The position numbers and the translations under genes are program-made. The notes under the pieces were generated by a model. It did not search any database. It saw only the letters and a list, made by a program, of their open reading frames with translations, and was not told the DNA's origin. A DNA stretch of 64,000 bases from Nonomuraea sp. SYSU D8015 (GTDB taxonomy: Bacteria > Actinomycetota > Actinomycetes > Streptosporangiales > Streptosporangiaceae): assembly GCF_008065375.1 (NCBI RefSeq), contig NZ_VJYI01000002.1:1-64000 (forward strand). The letters run 5' to 3'. Below are positions 1 to 7,719 of this stretch, piece by piece. The stretch's first letter is position 1; the number at the start of each line of letters is the position of its first letter.

Positions 1-85
1 TCGGCGCAGGCTTCATTCCGCAAACGGGTATCGGACTCCGCTTGAGGTCCACAACGAGTACCTGAGCCGGCAGCTCGCAGCATGA
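1..85 (+). mobile_element. C-terminal end of an IS3-family transposase (partial)
   Basis: The frame starting at base 2 reads RRRLHSANGYRTPLEVHNEY and ends LSRQLAA before a TGA at 83-85. Short arginine-rich ends of this kind, with H-S-x-x-G-Y-R-T-P-L-E, close the DDE integrase core of IS3-group transposases. The rest of the gene lies outside the window, so it cannot be said whether the element is intact. It opens a stretch of mobile-element debris that ends at the tRNA-Thr gene. Confidence 0.65.
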
Positions 86-868
86 AGTGATCATCAGGAA
101 GCTGTCCGGAGAACGCGGGGCTCCTCAAGCCTCACATCCCAATACCGGCCGAGATTACGCTGCCAGCGACGCCCAGCATCACGCTACACCCGTTGGTTCG
201 CAGCCACTGAGCAGTCTTCTGAAGGCGCATCCTCGACATCGCCTGGCCCGCGGTCGGCTCGATCGCCGCCGGCGCGGCGGTGGTGAGTCTGCTCATGTCC
301 ATCGTCGCCGGCACGAGCGGTGACCCAGTGACGGCGGGGTTCACCACCAGCCCCCGCGGATAGGCCGCCCGGGCGCACATCCCAGGAGGTGCCGGGGACG
401 GCCCGGCAAGCGCCGTCCCCGGCCATCGCGATACCTCGGGCCAGGCGCCAATGCCCCGGCGAGAGTGTGAGCAGCGAGCCGCCGGGACGGCCCCCAGCTG
501 TGCCTCTCGGAGACCGCAGACGTCATCATGCGGCTTCCGATTCGCGATTCGGTGGAGGCTGGTGCGCTTGCGGCAAACACCTGTCCTGTTTTGACTCTTG
601 GGGCGGCTTCCAGGCGCTCGCACACGGTCCCGCCAGGCCTAGGCCTGCTGGAGTCACGCGTCTATAACCACAGAGCGCCGGGGCGGCGGCTCGGGAATCA
701 GGTCATCGTTGAGCACGGCCCCATGGCCCGGAGCACACCGGTCTGGGAGGGCTGGACAGGGCGCGCCCGCGTTCAGCCGATAGTCCGACCGAAGCTTTGT
801 CTCACCCGGGATCGTGGCGCAGCTTCCTATCCCTTCCTCCCGCCGGCTGACCGTCAACGCGGCGAAAT
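86..868. other. No recognisable intact gene; possible small membrane-protein remnant
   Basis: About 780 bases without a gene I can support. On the plus strand, bases 222-354 hold an open stretch (ILDIAWPAVGSIAAGAAVVS, then LLMSIVAGTSG) that looks like a membrane segment with a short tail. It follows a stop codon and has no start, so it may be the end of a broken gene. A strong hairpin follows at 391-423. From 430 to 868 open frames exist on both strands, but none has a recognisable domain or a convincing ribosome binding site. Confidence 0.4.
391..423 (+). terminator. Hairpin terminator after the membrane-protein remnant
   Basis: The arms GCCGGGGACGGC (391-402) and GCCGTCCCCGGC (412-423) pair perfectly over 12 bases around a 9-base loop. 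There is no T run, which is common for actinomycete terminators. It lies 37 bases after the stop of the small open stretch at 222-354. Confidence 0.5.
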
Positions 869-897
869 TTGACATCGGTGTGCCTGCACGGGTTAAG
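869..897 (+). promoter_or_regulatory. Candidate promoter of the small secreted protein gene
   Basis: A perfect TTGACA (869-874) is followed after 17 bases by GTTAAG (892-897). The gene starts about 80 bases downstream at 978. Assignment rests on the -35 match and spacing only. Confidence 0.4.
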
Positions 898-977
898 GAG
901 ACTCACGGTGTTAACTGCCTGTGTCCGATCAACTTCGGACAGTCACGACATCGTTCATGTCAGAAATGGAGTGCCTC

Positions 978-1283
978 ATGGGCACAGCTACACGGATGAC
1001 CATCATCGCGGGTGCGATCGCAGCGACCCTCGCTGCGGGGGCCGCTGCAGCCAGCGCGGATTCGGACTCGCCCAGCGCCACCGCAAGCAACACGGTGGGA
1101 ACCTTCTACGGCAACAACCTTCAGATCCCGGTTACCTTCGCCGTCCCGGCCAACCAGATCCCGGTTACCGCCGCTGTCCCGGCCAACCAGATCCCGGTTA
1201 CCGCCGTCCCGGTCACCACCTGGAGGATGGGCATCCCCGTCCTCGGGACATGGGCGCCGGGACTCAGGGTCACGTCCCACTAG
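978..1283 (+). CDS. Small secreted repeat protein
   Basis: A 101-residue protein. The ATG at 978 is chosen because GGAG lies just upstream and it starts directly before a clear Sec signal peptide (TRMTIIAGAIAATLAAGAA, likely cut after ASA near residue 27). The mature part is only about 74 residues: a serine/alanine-rich start, GTFYGNNLQIPVTF, then two copies of VPANQIPVTA and a degenerate VPVTTW tail. There is no cysteine. The alternation of N, Q, V and T around GNNLQIPVT recalls the beta-forming segments of chaplins and rodlins, but no family can be assigned. It has its own promoter-like site and a terminator hairpin at 1300-1321. It could be a surface or hydrophobin-like protein; this is inference. 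Confidence 0.7.
   Translation: MGTATRMTIIAGAIAATLAAGAAAASADSDSPSATASNTVGTFYGNNLQIPVTFAVPANQIPVTAAVPANQIPVTAVPVTTWRMGIPVLGTWAPGLRVTSH
1143..1205 (+). repeat. Tandem repeat, 33-base period, inside the secreted protein gene
   Basis: Two 30-base units beginning GTCCCGGCCAACCAGATCCC lie at 1143-1172 and 1176-1205. Partial units flank them (CAGATCCCGGTTACC before, GTCCCGGTCACC after). The repeat encodes VPANQIPVTA. Confidence 0.85.
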
Positions 1284-1299
1284 CCATAAGGTCGCGGCC

Positions 1300-1321
1300 C
1301 CTGGCGTAACAACACGCCAGG
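1300..1321 (+). terminator. Hairpin terminator of the secreted protein gene
   Basis: CCTGGCGT (1300-1307) pairs with ACGCCAGG (1314-1321) around a 6-base loop, 17 bases after the stop codon at 1283. Confidence 0.55.
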
Positions 1322-1493
1322 AGCCGGAAACAGGCCGGGGCCCCTGCCTGCGTCAGCAGAGCGACAGCGGCAAAGGGCCCTGGCCGTCGCAACGGCAACC
1401 GTAAGCCGGCCCGAAGAGGGTTTCCACTCCTGGAAAATGCGTAGGCACGACCAGGGCCATCAGGCAGCGCGGCGGGCCGTTCGGTGAGCTCGC

Positions 1494-1781
1494 TCAGGTG
1501 ACAGGCACGGCTTCTGCTGCTGGACGCGACAGCGCCTCCGGGGTGAACTCGCCCGCCAGGACACCGGCGACGAACGCGTCCACTTCAGCGTCGTTGAACG
1601 TCAGCGACACCCACGGAGCGCCCTCTCGCCACATCTCCCACCAGTCCAGCGTCCGCGCGGACCAGCAGAACCGGGCCGCCGTAGGTGCCGAGCTGCTCGG
1701 CCGCCAGAGCGGACACGAACACGGCCCAGTCGGTGGCGGCGAACTTCAGCACCGGGGAGGCGTCGCCGAGTTTGGAGTCCC
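1494..1781 (-). pseudogene. Degenerate DUF397-type small protein(s)
   Basis: On the minus strand one frame reads VWVRDSKLGDASPVLKFAATDW, matching the core VRDSKDPDGPVLxFxxxEW of DUF397 proteins common in actinomycetes. A second frame, ending at the stop at 1494-1496, reads DWWEMWREGAPWVSLTFNDA followed by VDAFVAGVLAGEF, which resembles a DUF397 tail or a neighbouring small protein. The two are joined by a frame change near 1650. No start codon with a ribosome site opens the first part: it runs directly out of the excisionase remnant upstream. I read this as decayed accessory genes of an integrated element. Confidence 0.55.
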
Positions 1782-1889
1782 TCACCCACACCTGGCCGTC
1801 GCCGCGGTCATCCTGGAGACACGCAGCTTGGCGACGATCTCCGCCACGGTCCAGTACGGATCGTCGTCGGCGGTGGTGTGGTGGGTCAC
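1782..1889 (-). pseudogene. Truncated excisionase-type HTH protein
   Basis: A GTG start at 1889, preceded by AGGAAGGA, opens a 35-codon frame beginning THHTTADDDPYWTVAEIVAK and continuing LRVSRMT. This is the first half of the winged HTH_17 (BldC/excisionase) domain used by actinomycete integrative elements. The usual continuation (VYRLI...GELPAVRVG...) is missing: the frame runs into DUF397-like sequence and stops. It lies on the same fragment as an integrase tail and a tRNA, as expected for an xis/int module that has been deleted and rearranged. Confidence 0.6.
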
Positions 1890-2059
1890 GGCTGGGTCCT
1901 TCCTGGAGTGGTTGGCGATGGGCGGGTGTTCGGCACAGGCTTGGGGTTCTCATGGCCGCTGCCAAGTGCCAGCGTGGGGCGGCTGGTTGGGCTGGCGGCG
2001 GGGTGTGGACGATGTAGGGCTTCCGGGCGGCGCGGCAGCGGACACGCGGTAGTGGCGGG

Positions 2060-2758
2060 GTGAGCCTGGTGGTGCTGGATACCCAAAGCGTCCGCGCAGC
2101 GGCCGGAGTGCCATCGAACACGACCGGGCGGGACGCGGCCAAGAAGGTATCCGGGCGCAAGCGCGGCCTCGCCGTGGACGCGCTAGGCCTGGTCATCGCG
2201 GTGGTGGTGCTGGCCGCCTCGGCACACGACAACACCGCCGGAATCGCCCTGCTGGACCGGGTCGCCGCCGCCACACCGCCCGGCAGCGTGCGTACCGCCC
2301 TGGTCGACCAGGGATTCAAGGGCTCGGTCGCCTCCCACGGCGCCACCCACGGCATCGACGTGAAGACCGTCGAGCGCAACCCCGCCGACACCGGGTTCGT
2401 CCCCCAGCCCAAACGGTGGGTGGTGGAGCAGACCTACGGCACGCTGGCCCTGCACCGCCGGCTGGTGCGCGACCATGAACACCACCCCTCCAGTTCCGAA
2501 TCGCGCGCGTCCTGGGCGATGACCGATGTGATGGCTCGCCGCTTGACCGGCACCTCCAGCCCATCCTGGCGCCCCACTGACCGGCGACGATCCCGGCAGG
2601 CACCTGCTGGACCGGATCGACCCGCGCGAGACGGCCCTGACCTGCGAGATCGAACGGTCACGAGCCCAGATCGACGACCTGACCGCCAAGCTAGGCGAAC
2701 TCGACGAGGCCATCGATCACCTGCGGATCAACCGCGAAACCCTTCTCCAGCTCGCTGA
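2060..2758 (+). mobile_element. IS5-family transposase, C-terminal half (remnant)
   Basis: The frame opens with VVLDTQSVRAAAGVPSNTTG and contains GRKRGLAVDALGLVIAVVV, ALVDQGFKG and RWVVEQTYG, then MARRLTG near 2545. These are the DDE blocks of IS5-group transposases: first Asp in LDTQSV, second in LVDQGF, Glu in VVEQTYG. All three acidic residues are present, but the N-terminal DNA-binding region expected upstream is absent. After about base 2560 the frame no longer resembles a transposase and overlaps another coding remnant in a different frame. The element is therefore truncated at both ends and presumably inactive. Confidence 0.8.
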
Positions 2759-2762
2759 CTAG
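2590..2762 (+). pseudogene. C-terminal coiled-coil fragment of a small conserved protein
   Basis: In a frame different from the transposase, the sequence reads DRIDPRETALTCEIERSRAQ then IDDLTAKLGELDEAIDHLRI and ends NRETLLQLAD before a TAG at 2760-2762. The heptad pattern with a final R-x-T-L-L-x-L-A is typical of the tails of small helical proteins found beside actinomycete mobile genes. The front end has been replaced by the transposase remnant. Function unknown. Confidence 0.5.
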
Positions 2763-2843
2763 CCCGACCCGGCACTCGATGTCGAGTCGCGCCGTGTGGG
2801 CGAGGATGCGGCAGTCGTCTCGTAAGCGCCGATTGAGGAAGGG

Positions 2844-3268
2844 CTGTCGCCGCATGATCTGCGGGACTGGCACAGCACGCTGATCCATGGCAACACCCCG
2901 CCGAAACTGCGGACGACCGCATGGGGCATATCTCTCCGGACATGCGGGGAATGCGAGGTACCTACACCGACATCCTTCCGCAGTGGCGCGTGGAACTCCG
3001 CGCGTTCCCTCAGGAGGTGTGGGAGCGGGCGCTGGCAGAGCAAGCCTGGTTCAGCCTCCACTCGCCGGTGCGGATGCTGGACGACTTGCTGGCTCCGTTC
3101 CGTGACGGCCGCAAGACGCCGATTGCCCCGTTCGGATCAAGTGGCAAGGTGATCGAGTTGCGGTCATGGGATGCCCGACAGACCAAGGTCACCGCATTTT
3201 CGTCGCACTCGATCAAGAAAGCCCGGTCCGAGATGATCTCGGCCGGGCGATTCACCTGTTCAGAATGA
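2844..3268 (+). pseudogene. Tyrosine integrase, frameshifted C-terminal remnant
   Basis: One frame gives LSPHDLRDWHSTLIHGNTPP (the H-x-x-R box of tyrosine recombinases). From about 2900 the next frame continues MGHISPDMRGMRGTYTDILP, holding the final catalytic Tyr in GTYTD, then WRVELRAFPQEVWERALAEQ and SPVRMLDDLLAPFRDG. This matches the end of actinomycete phage/AICE integrases, which usually read LGHxxPxMRGxYSHV followed by a helical tail. The frame change between the two boxes and the loss of everything upstream make it inactive. The frame stops at 3268, two bases before the 3' end of the tRNA-Thr gene, the usual place for an integrase beside its attachment site. Confidence 0.8.
3218..3248 (-). 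terminator. Rho-independent terminator of tRNA-Thr
   Basis: The inverted repeat 3221-3248 (GCCCGGTCCGAGA against TCTCGGCCGGGC, one bulged base) lies just past the 3' end of the tRNA. On the minus strand it is followed by TTTCTTGATC. Confidence 0.6.
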
Positions 3269-3269
3269 G

Positions 3270-3342
3270 AGCCCCCAAACGGAATCGAACCGTTGACCTT
3301 CTCCTTACCATGGAGACGCTCTGCCGACTGAGCTATAGGGGC
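3270..3342 (-). tRNA. tRNA-Thr (anticodon GGT)
   Basis: Read on the minus strand: acceptor GCCCCTA pairs with TGGGGGC (one G-U pair). The D arm contains GCTCAGTCGGCAGAGC. The anticodon stem TCTCC/GGAGA closes the loop ATGGTAA with GGT at 3307-3309. The T arm is AACGG-TTCGATT-CCGTT. The discriminator base is T and no CCA is encoded. An integrase tail abuts the 3' end, so the tRNA 3' half is the probable attachment site of a former integrative element. Confidence 0.96.
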
Positions 3343-3381
3343 CTGTCCGTCGCTGCGGACAGGTGTAACCATACACGGCAC

Positions 3382-3612
3382 TCAGCGATGATGCGAACTG
3401 GTTCCGGCTCGCGCGATCCCTTCGGCTTCCGGCCGCGCCGGCAGCTCGATCACCTCGCACAGATCGGCCAGATCGACGTGCTGCGCCACCTCCGCCACGG
3501 ACGAGCAGTCGGCGACCACCCACCCGTGCCTGCGCACCCGCAGCACCTGCCGCCCGGCCCGCACGGCGCCCACGACCTCATAGCCGTCGAGACCGACCCA
3601 TCGCCTTTCCAT
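3382..3612 (-). CDS. Conserved small hypothetical protein
   Basis: A 76-residue protein starting MERRWVGLDGYEVVGAVRAG and containing RQVLRVRRHGWVVADCSSVA and VAQHVDLADLCEVIEL. The ordered strand-turn-strand pattern, low frame conflict and ATG start suggest a real gene. I recall similar small proteins in other actinomycetes but know no function. It has no signal peptide or membrane segment and is probably a small cytoplasmic beta-rich protein. It lies upstream of, and in the same direction as, the tRNA-Thr gene. Confidence 0.7.
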   Translation of the reverse strand: MERRWVGLDGYEVVGAVRAGRQVLRVRRHGWVVADCSSVAEVAQHVDLADLCEVIELPARPEAEGIARAGTSSHHR

Positions 3613-3690
3613 AGCGGCACAGAGTAGCCTCCGGGTCTCTCAATTTTCGTCACGCCACAGGCGTTACAGCCATACCGAGTCGGCAGGCGT

Positions 3691-4245
3691 TCAGAGCCGG
3701 TAGTAGCCCGCGAAGTCCTTCAGGCGCGCGATGTCGTCGATGCGCACCACGGCGCCGGTCTCGGGCGCGTTCATCATCTTGCCCCCGCCCAGGTAGATGC
3801 CGACGTGGTGGGTTTTGACAGACTTTTTCGTGATTTTTCCAAAGAAGACGAGATCGCCGGGCATGGGGGACGCCTTCACCCGGCGCGTCCTCCGTACGTG
3901 ATCATTGGTGTTCCCCGGCCCCAGCACGTCCTTCCCGTGCGCCAGCGCGTACACCCACCGGGCGAACCCCGAGCAGTCGAGCCCACGCGTCCTCGCGGCC
4001 GGGCAGGGTTTGATCCGCCCCTTGTAGCCCCTGCAAGTGCCGTTCGACGGCCCGGGGCGCGGCGCGTGGCCGCCGCCCCACGCGTACGGGATGCCGCGCT
4101 GTTCGATCTCGTACGCGATCTGGACGATCAGCGGCAGCGCCCGCGTCCCGAGTGGCATGGAGGCCGTGGCGGTCAGCAGCATCACCCCTGCCGCCGCCAC
4201 GGCTAACCGCCGCCGTCCCATCCCGTCCCGCCCCCTGAAATCCAT
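3691..4245 (-). CDS. Secreted NlpC/P60 peptidoglycan endopeptidase
   Basis: A 184-residue protein with a signal peptide (GRRRLAVAAAGVMLLTATAS, ATG at 4245 or 4221) and a single NlpC/P60 domain. The catalytic Cys is C91 in LDCSGFARW and the catalytic His is H147 in THHVGIYLG. The third active-site position, usually His in an M-I-H-A-P box, is Asn in MMNAPETG. YAWGGG before the Cys fits the family. It should cut the D-glutamyl-diaminopimelate peptide bond of peptidoglycan outside the cell. It lies next to a GH25 muramidase on the same strand, and together they form a small wall-lytic group. Confidence 0.88.
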   Translation of the reverse strand: MDFRGRDGMGRRRLAVAAAGVMLLTATASMPLGTRALPLIVQIAYEIEQRGIPYAWGGGHAPRPGPSNGTCRGYKGRIKPCPAARTRGLDCSGFARWVYALAHGKDVLGPGNTNDHVRRTRRVKASPMPGDLVFFGKITKKSVKTHHVGIYLGGGKMMNAPETGAVVRIDDIARLKDFAGYYRL

Positions 4246-4278
4246 CGGACGTCGGGATTCATCCTGCCTTATCTGGCT

Positions 4279-5310
4279 TTATCGGGCCTTGAGGGTGAGT
4301 TTCACGGTGCCCACGGTGACGTTCATCCCGACCGTCCCCTTCGCCTTACGCGGCTTGGTGGTGAACGTGAACGTCGCCTTCTCACCGCGCGGCAACTCGT
4401 CGATCGTGCAGCGCACCGCCGTGCCGCTGAAGGTGCACCCGGGCGCCCTGACCACGCGCTGTCCGCCGAACGCCCGCCCGGAGATCTTGACGTTCGTGAC
4501 GGGGTGCGGGCCGGTGTTCGAGACGGTGACCGTGTACGTCTTCCTGCTCCTCGCCGCCCCCGTGACCGATACCTCGGCCGGCGGGTTCGCCATGGCGTTG
4601 AGCTGGGATTCCGATCCGTTGAACAGGTTGCCGCCGCCGACCAGCGGCCCCTTGTCCGCCGACTGCCAGAAGGTGTGCCTCGTCCAGCTCTTCGGCAGCT
4701 CCCCGGGGTCGGCGCCCCAGCGGGCGAGCCAGAGCGGGTTGGACTTGAACTTCGTGGAGTTGCCCGTGCAGGTCTGCCACCAGCTCGTGGTGGTGTAGAT
4801 GATCGCGTGCCGGCCGGTGCGCTCGCGGTACCTCTTCGTGAAGTCCTTCAGCCAGGTGACCATGTCCTCCGTGGACAGGTCGTAGCAGTTGTTCTTGCCG
4901 TTCTTGTCCTTGTACGGGTTGTCCTCGATATCCAGCACGCCGGGAAGGGTCTGACCGTCGGCGACCCAGTTGCCGCCGTTTGCCAGGAAATGTTCAGCTT
5001 GAGTCACCCCATCGGATTCGTGGGGTTGCGCAAAGTGATATGCACCGCGAATAAGCCCGGCCGACGCGGCGCCCCCGTACTGGGCGTCGAAACGGGGATT
5101 TCGATAGTTCGTCCCCTCGGTGGCGTGCACGAACGCGAACTTCCCGCCCCCGGAGACCACCTTTTCCCAGTCGATGTCGCCGGTCCAGTTGCTGACGTCG
5201 ACTCCGGGAACACCATCGGCGGCCTCAGCGACCCCGCCACCCATCCCGAGCGCCATAATCGCCGCGAATAACCCCACACGTATCACGCGCAGATCATTGC
5301 GGAGCCCCAC
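4279..5310 (-). CDS. Secreted GH25 lysozyme (muramidase) with C-terminal Ig-like domain
   Basis: Glycoside hydrolase family 25, cutting the MurNAc-GlcNAc beta-1,4 bond. After a signal peptide (VIRVGLFAAIMALGMGGG, AEA cleavage near residue 30) the domain starts PGVDVSNWTGDIDW, with the first catalytic Asp near residue 38 and the D-x-E pair in GVLDIEDNP near 127-129. AYHFAQP and LWLARWGADP are also family blocks. Residues from about 255 form a CARDB/DUF11-like beta domain (YTVTVSNTGPHPVTNVKISG) that may anchor or space the enzyme. The start is uncertain: GTG at 5310 overlaps the upstream kinase by 17 bases, and GTG at 5286 is the alternative. A much longer frame upstream is only a shadow of the kinase. 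Confidence 0.85.
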   Translation of the reverse strand: MGLRNDLRVIRVGLFAAIMALGMGGGVAEAADGVPGVDVSNWTGDIDWEKVVSGGGKFAFVHATEGTNYRNPRFDAQYGGAASAGLIRGAYHFAQPHESDGVTQAEHFLANGGNWVADGQTLPGVLDIEDNPYKDKNGKNNCYDLSTEDMVTWLKDFTKRYRERTGRHAIIYTTTSWWQTCTGNSTKFKSNPLWLARWGADPGELPKSWTRHTFWQSADKGPLVGGGNLFNGSESQLNAMANPPAEVSVTGAARSRKTYTVTVSNTGPHPVTNVKISGRAFGGQRVVRAPGCTFSGTAVRCTIDELPRGEKATFTFTTKPRKAKGTVGMNVTVGTVKLTLKAR

Positions 5311-5827
5311 ACAATTCCGCAAGTCCAGAAATGTCAAGCGATTTCGAGGTATCGAGCCAATACACCGGCCCCAGCCCCAACGGCTCCGCCCCGGCCACCC
5401 ACTCCCGCCAGCGGGCGTCGTCGACGTCGGCGTCGCAGTGGACGGCGTGCCGCACGCGGCTCTCGTACCGGCGTCTGGCCAGCTCGGGCGGCACGTCGCA
5501 CCAGACCTCCCGCACCCGCTCCGGCGCGACCGCCGCCTTCGCCAGACCGGCCAGGACGACCGGGCGCAATGGCGCCGGCCAGGGACTCTCCAGCACCGCA
5601 CCGCGCCCGGCGCTACGCAGGAGCGTCCACATGCTCTCGCCGGCGGCCGCGCCCAGCATCCGGCTCCACTCCCGCACACCGATCCCGGCGGGCCGTTCGA
5701 GCATGTCGGCCAGCGTCTCCTTGAGGTCGTCCTTGCTGAAGACCGGCAGCCCCAGCTCCGCTCCCAAGGCACGCGCCACCGTCGTCTTGCCCGCCCCGGG
5801 AAGCCCGTTCACCAGCACCACGATCAC
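5294..5827 (-). CDS. P-loop kinase of the AAA_33 / zeta-toxin-like type
   Basis: About 177 residues with a Walker A motif right at the start (VLVNGLPGAGKTTVARALG), then GLPVFSKDDLKETLAD, a typical substrate-side segment of small-molecule kinases, and CDVPPELARRRYESR, a lid-like arginine-rich helix. The family transfers phosphate from ATP to small hydroxyl substrates; the substrate here is unknown. GTG at 5827 is chosen because it puts the P-loop at the normal distance from the N terminus. An ATG at 5866 would add 13 residues without family support. The stop overlaps the GH25 gene. Confidence 0.72.
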   Translation of the reverse strand: MIVVLVNGLPGAGKTTVARALGAELGLPVFSKDDLKETLADMLERPAGIGVREWSRMLGAAAGESMWTLLRSAGRGAVLESPWPAPLRPVVLAGLAKAAVAPERVREVWCDVPPELARRRYESRVRHAVHCDADVDDARWREWVAGAEPLGLGPVYWLDTSKSLDISGLAELCGAPQ

Positions 5828-5934
5828 GAGCTTGAAAATAGCCTGCGCAACACCGGAAAACAGCACTTCAGAACCCCGGAATCCGCCTCCGTCAGCACGC
5901 CGCCCGACGTGACGTTTCCGCAGGTCAGAGCCTT

Positions 5935-5947
5935 ATATGTAACATAT
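5935..5947. promoter_or_regulatory. Inverted repeat upstream of the ABC exporter (operator candidate)
   Basis: ATATGT-A-ACATAT is a perfect inverted repeat with one central base, about 100 bases before the exporter ATPase start. It is AT-rich against a GC-rich background, as expected of a promoter or operator. No regulator lies beside it. Confidence 0.35.
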
Positions 5948-6050
5948 GTTCGCGTTTGCCAAAGCCGCTTTCTCCTGCTCAAACTTGATTCGATCCTCCA
6001 TCGAGCCCCCGACCTTGGGGTTTCTTCGCCATGCCCGCAGGAGACCGACC

Positions 6051-6992
6051 ATGATCCACGCCCGGGGCCTGACCCGAACCTTCAAAGTGAAGAAAGAGAC
6101 CGTCGAGGCCGTCCGCGGCATCGACCTCGACGTCGAAGCCGGCCAGCTCCTCGCGTTCCTCGGCCCGAACGGCGCAGGAAAGTCCACGACGCTGCGCATG
6201 CTCACCACCCTCCTGCCGCCCACCTCCGGCACCGCCACGGTGGCCGGCCACGACGTGGCCACCGACCCGGCGGGCGTACGCTCCCGCATCGGCTACGTCG
6301 GCCAGCGCAGCAGCGCGGGTGAGGACTTCCTGGTCCGCGACGAGCTGGTCACCCAGGGCCGCTGCTACGGCCTGCCGGTCAGGGAGGCGACGGCCCGCGC
6401 CGACGAGCTGCTCGACCTGCTCGACATGAGGCCGCTGGCCAAGCGCAGGCCCGGAACGCTCTCGGGCGGCCAGCGCCGCCGCCTCGACATCGCGCTCGGC
6501 CTCGTCCACCGTCCCGACCTGCTCTTCCTCGACGAGCCCTCGACCGGGCTCGACCCGAAGAGCCGCGCCGAGATCTGGCAGCACATCCTGCGGCTGCGTG
6601 AGACGTACGGGACGACGCTGTTCCTCACCACCCACTACCTGGAGGAGGCCGACAGCATGGCCGAGCGGGTAGTGATCATCGACAACGGGCGGATCATCGC
6701 CGACGGCACCCCCGAGCAGCTCAAGAACGACCTCGCCGGCGACCGCATCACGCTCTCCACCAGCACCGAGGAGGAGGCCCGGCGGGCCGCCGCGATGGGC
6801 GGCGGCACGGCGGAGGGCACGACCGTGCGCCTGCGGGTCGCCAACGCGCCCGCCGCGCTGCCGGAATGCCTCCGGACCCTGGACGGGGCCGGCATCAAGG
6901 TCACCACCGCCGAGACCGCCCGCCCCACCCTCGACGACGTGTTCCTCGCTCTTACCGGGAGAAGCCTCACCGATGACGACATTCCTGCGTGA
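6051..6992 (+). CDS. ABC exporter ATPase, DrrA type
   Basis: 313 residues. ATG at 6051 is preceded by AGGAG at good spacing; the longer frame upstream has no ribosome site. Walker A is FLGPNGAGKSTTLR (about 37-50), the signature LSGGQRRRLDIAL, Walker B LLFLDEPSTGLD, and the switch His is in LTTHYLEEAD. The C-terminal extension ending PTLDDVFLALTG is characteristic of the daunorubicin-resistance (DrrA) group, which powers export of drugs, lipids or natural products. It overlaps the permease gene by 20 bases, so the two are translationally coupled. Confidence 0.9.
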   Translation: MIHARGLTRTFKVKKETVEAVRGIDLDVEAGQLLAFLGPNGAGKSTTLRMLTTLLPPTSGTATVAGHDVATDPAGVRSRIGYVGQRSSAGEDFLVRDELVTQGRCYGLPVREATARADELLDLLDMRPLAKRRPGTLSGGQRRRLDIALGLVHRPDLLFLDEPSTGLDPKSRAEIWQHILRLRETYGTTLFLTTHYLEEADSMAERVVIIDNGRIIADGTPEQLKNDLAGDRITLSTSTEEEARRAAAMGGGTAEGTTVRLRVANAPAALPECLRTLDGAGIKVTTAETARPTLDDVFLALTGRSLTDDDIPA

Positions 6993-7719
6993 CACCGCCA
7001 CCGTGTTCTCCCGCGAGTTCAAGCCCTCGCTGCGCGACCCCGCGGGGCTGCTGTTCGAGATGGGGCAGCCGCTGCTGTTCCTGTTCCTGTTCGGATCGCT
7101 GCTGGACGGGGCCACGGGCACGTCGTGGCAGTGGTTCGTGCCCGGGATCCTGGTCATGATGTGCCTGACCGGGCCCATGTCCGCCGGCTACACGCTGCTG
7201 GTCGAGCTGATCGGCGGCTCCATGGAGCGCATGATGGTCACGCCGCTCAACCGGACGGCGATGCTCGTGGGCAGGTCTGCCAAGGCGATGATCGTCCTGC
7301 TGGTCCAGGCCGTGCTGATCATCCTGCTGGCGATCCCGCTCGGTTTCGAGCTGTACGCGGCGGGCGTGCTGGCGGGGCTGGCCCAGCTGGTCGTCTTCGG
7401 GGTGGGCCTGGGCGCGTTCTCGTTCGTGCTGGCCATCAGGTCGGCGCCGAGCGGCACCCTGTTCTACGTCGTCAGCCAGTCCATCCTGTTCCCCCTGCTG
7501 CTGCTGTCGGGCGTGCTGCTGCCGCTGGAGACCGCTCCGGCGTGGCTGCGGACGATCGGGCAGTTCAACCCGGTGACGTACATCGTGGACGCGCAGCGAT
7601 CGCTCTTCGCCGGCGACCTCGCCGACCCCTCCATCTTGTACGGCACCGCGTCCGCCTGCCTGATCGCCGCAGCCGGCCTGTACCTGGGCAACCGCGCCAT
7701 GCGCCAGGGCGTGGTCTGA
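6973..7719 (+). CDS. ABC-2 type exporter permease, DrrB type
   Basis: 248 residues with about six membrane segments (PLLFLFLFGSLL, WFVPGILVMMCLTGPMSAGY, MIVLLVQAVLIILLAIPLGF, LAQLVVFGVGLGAFSFVLAI, SQSILFPLLLLSGVLLPLE and a final AYLYLG-like segment). The block PAWLRTIGQFNPVTYIVDAQ is diagnostic of ABC-2 permeases. It pairs with the DrrA-type ATPase encoded just before it and should form an export pump; the substrate cannot be told. Its TGA stop directly abuts the stop of the convergent antiporter gene. Confidence 0.9.
   Translation: MTTFLRDTATVFSREFKPSLRDPAGLLFEMGQPLLFLFLFGSLLDGATGTSWQWFVPGILVMMCLTGPMSAGYTLLVELIGGSMERMMVTPLNRTAMLVGRSAKAMIVLLVQAVLIILLAIPLGFELYAAGVLAGLAQLVVFGVGLGAFSFVLAIRSAPSGTLFYVVSQSILFPLLLLSGVLLPLETAPAWLRTIGQFNPVTYIVDAQRSLFAGDLADPSILYGTASACLIAAAGLYLGNRAMRQGVV

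Noticed and set aside
1498..2052. A 184-codon plus-strand frame.
   Set aside because: It is antisense to the excisionase/DUF397 relics, which show recognisable motifs, and itself resembles nothing.
3270..3342. A second att copy matching the tRNA 3' half elsewhere in 1-3270.
   Set aside because: Reading the upstream 3.2 kb by eye I found no repeat of the tRNA 3' end; attR, if it exists, lies outside the window.
3166..3400. A plus-strand frame reading APKRNRTVDLLLTMETLCRL across the tRNA-Thr gene.
   Set aside because: This is the translated complement of a tRNA and is a common false gene. The tRNA itself is convincing.
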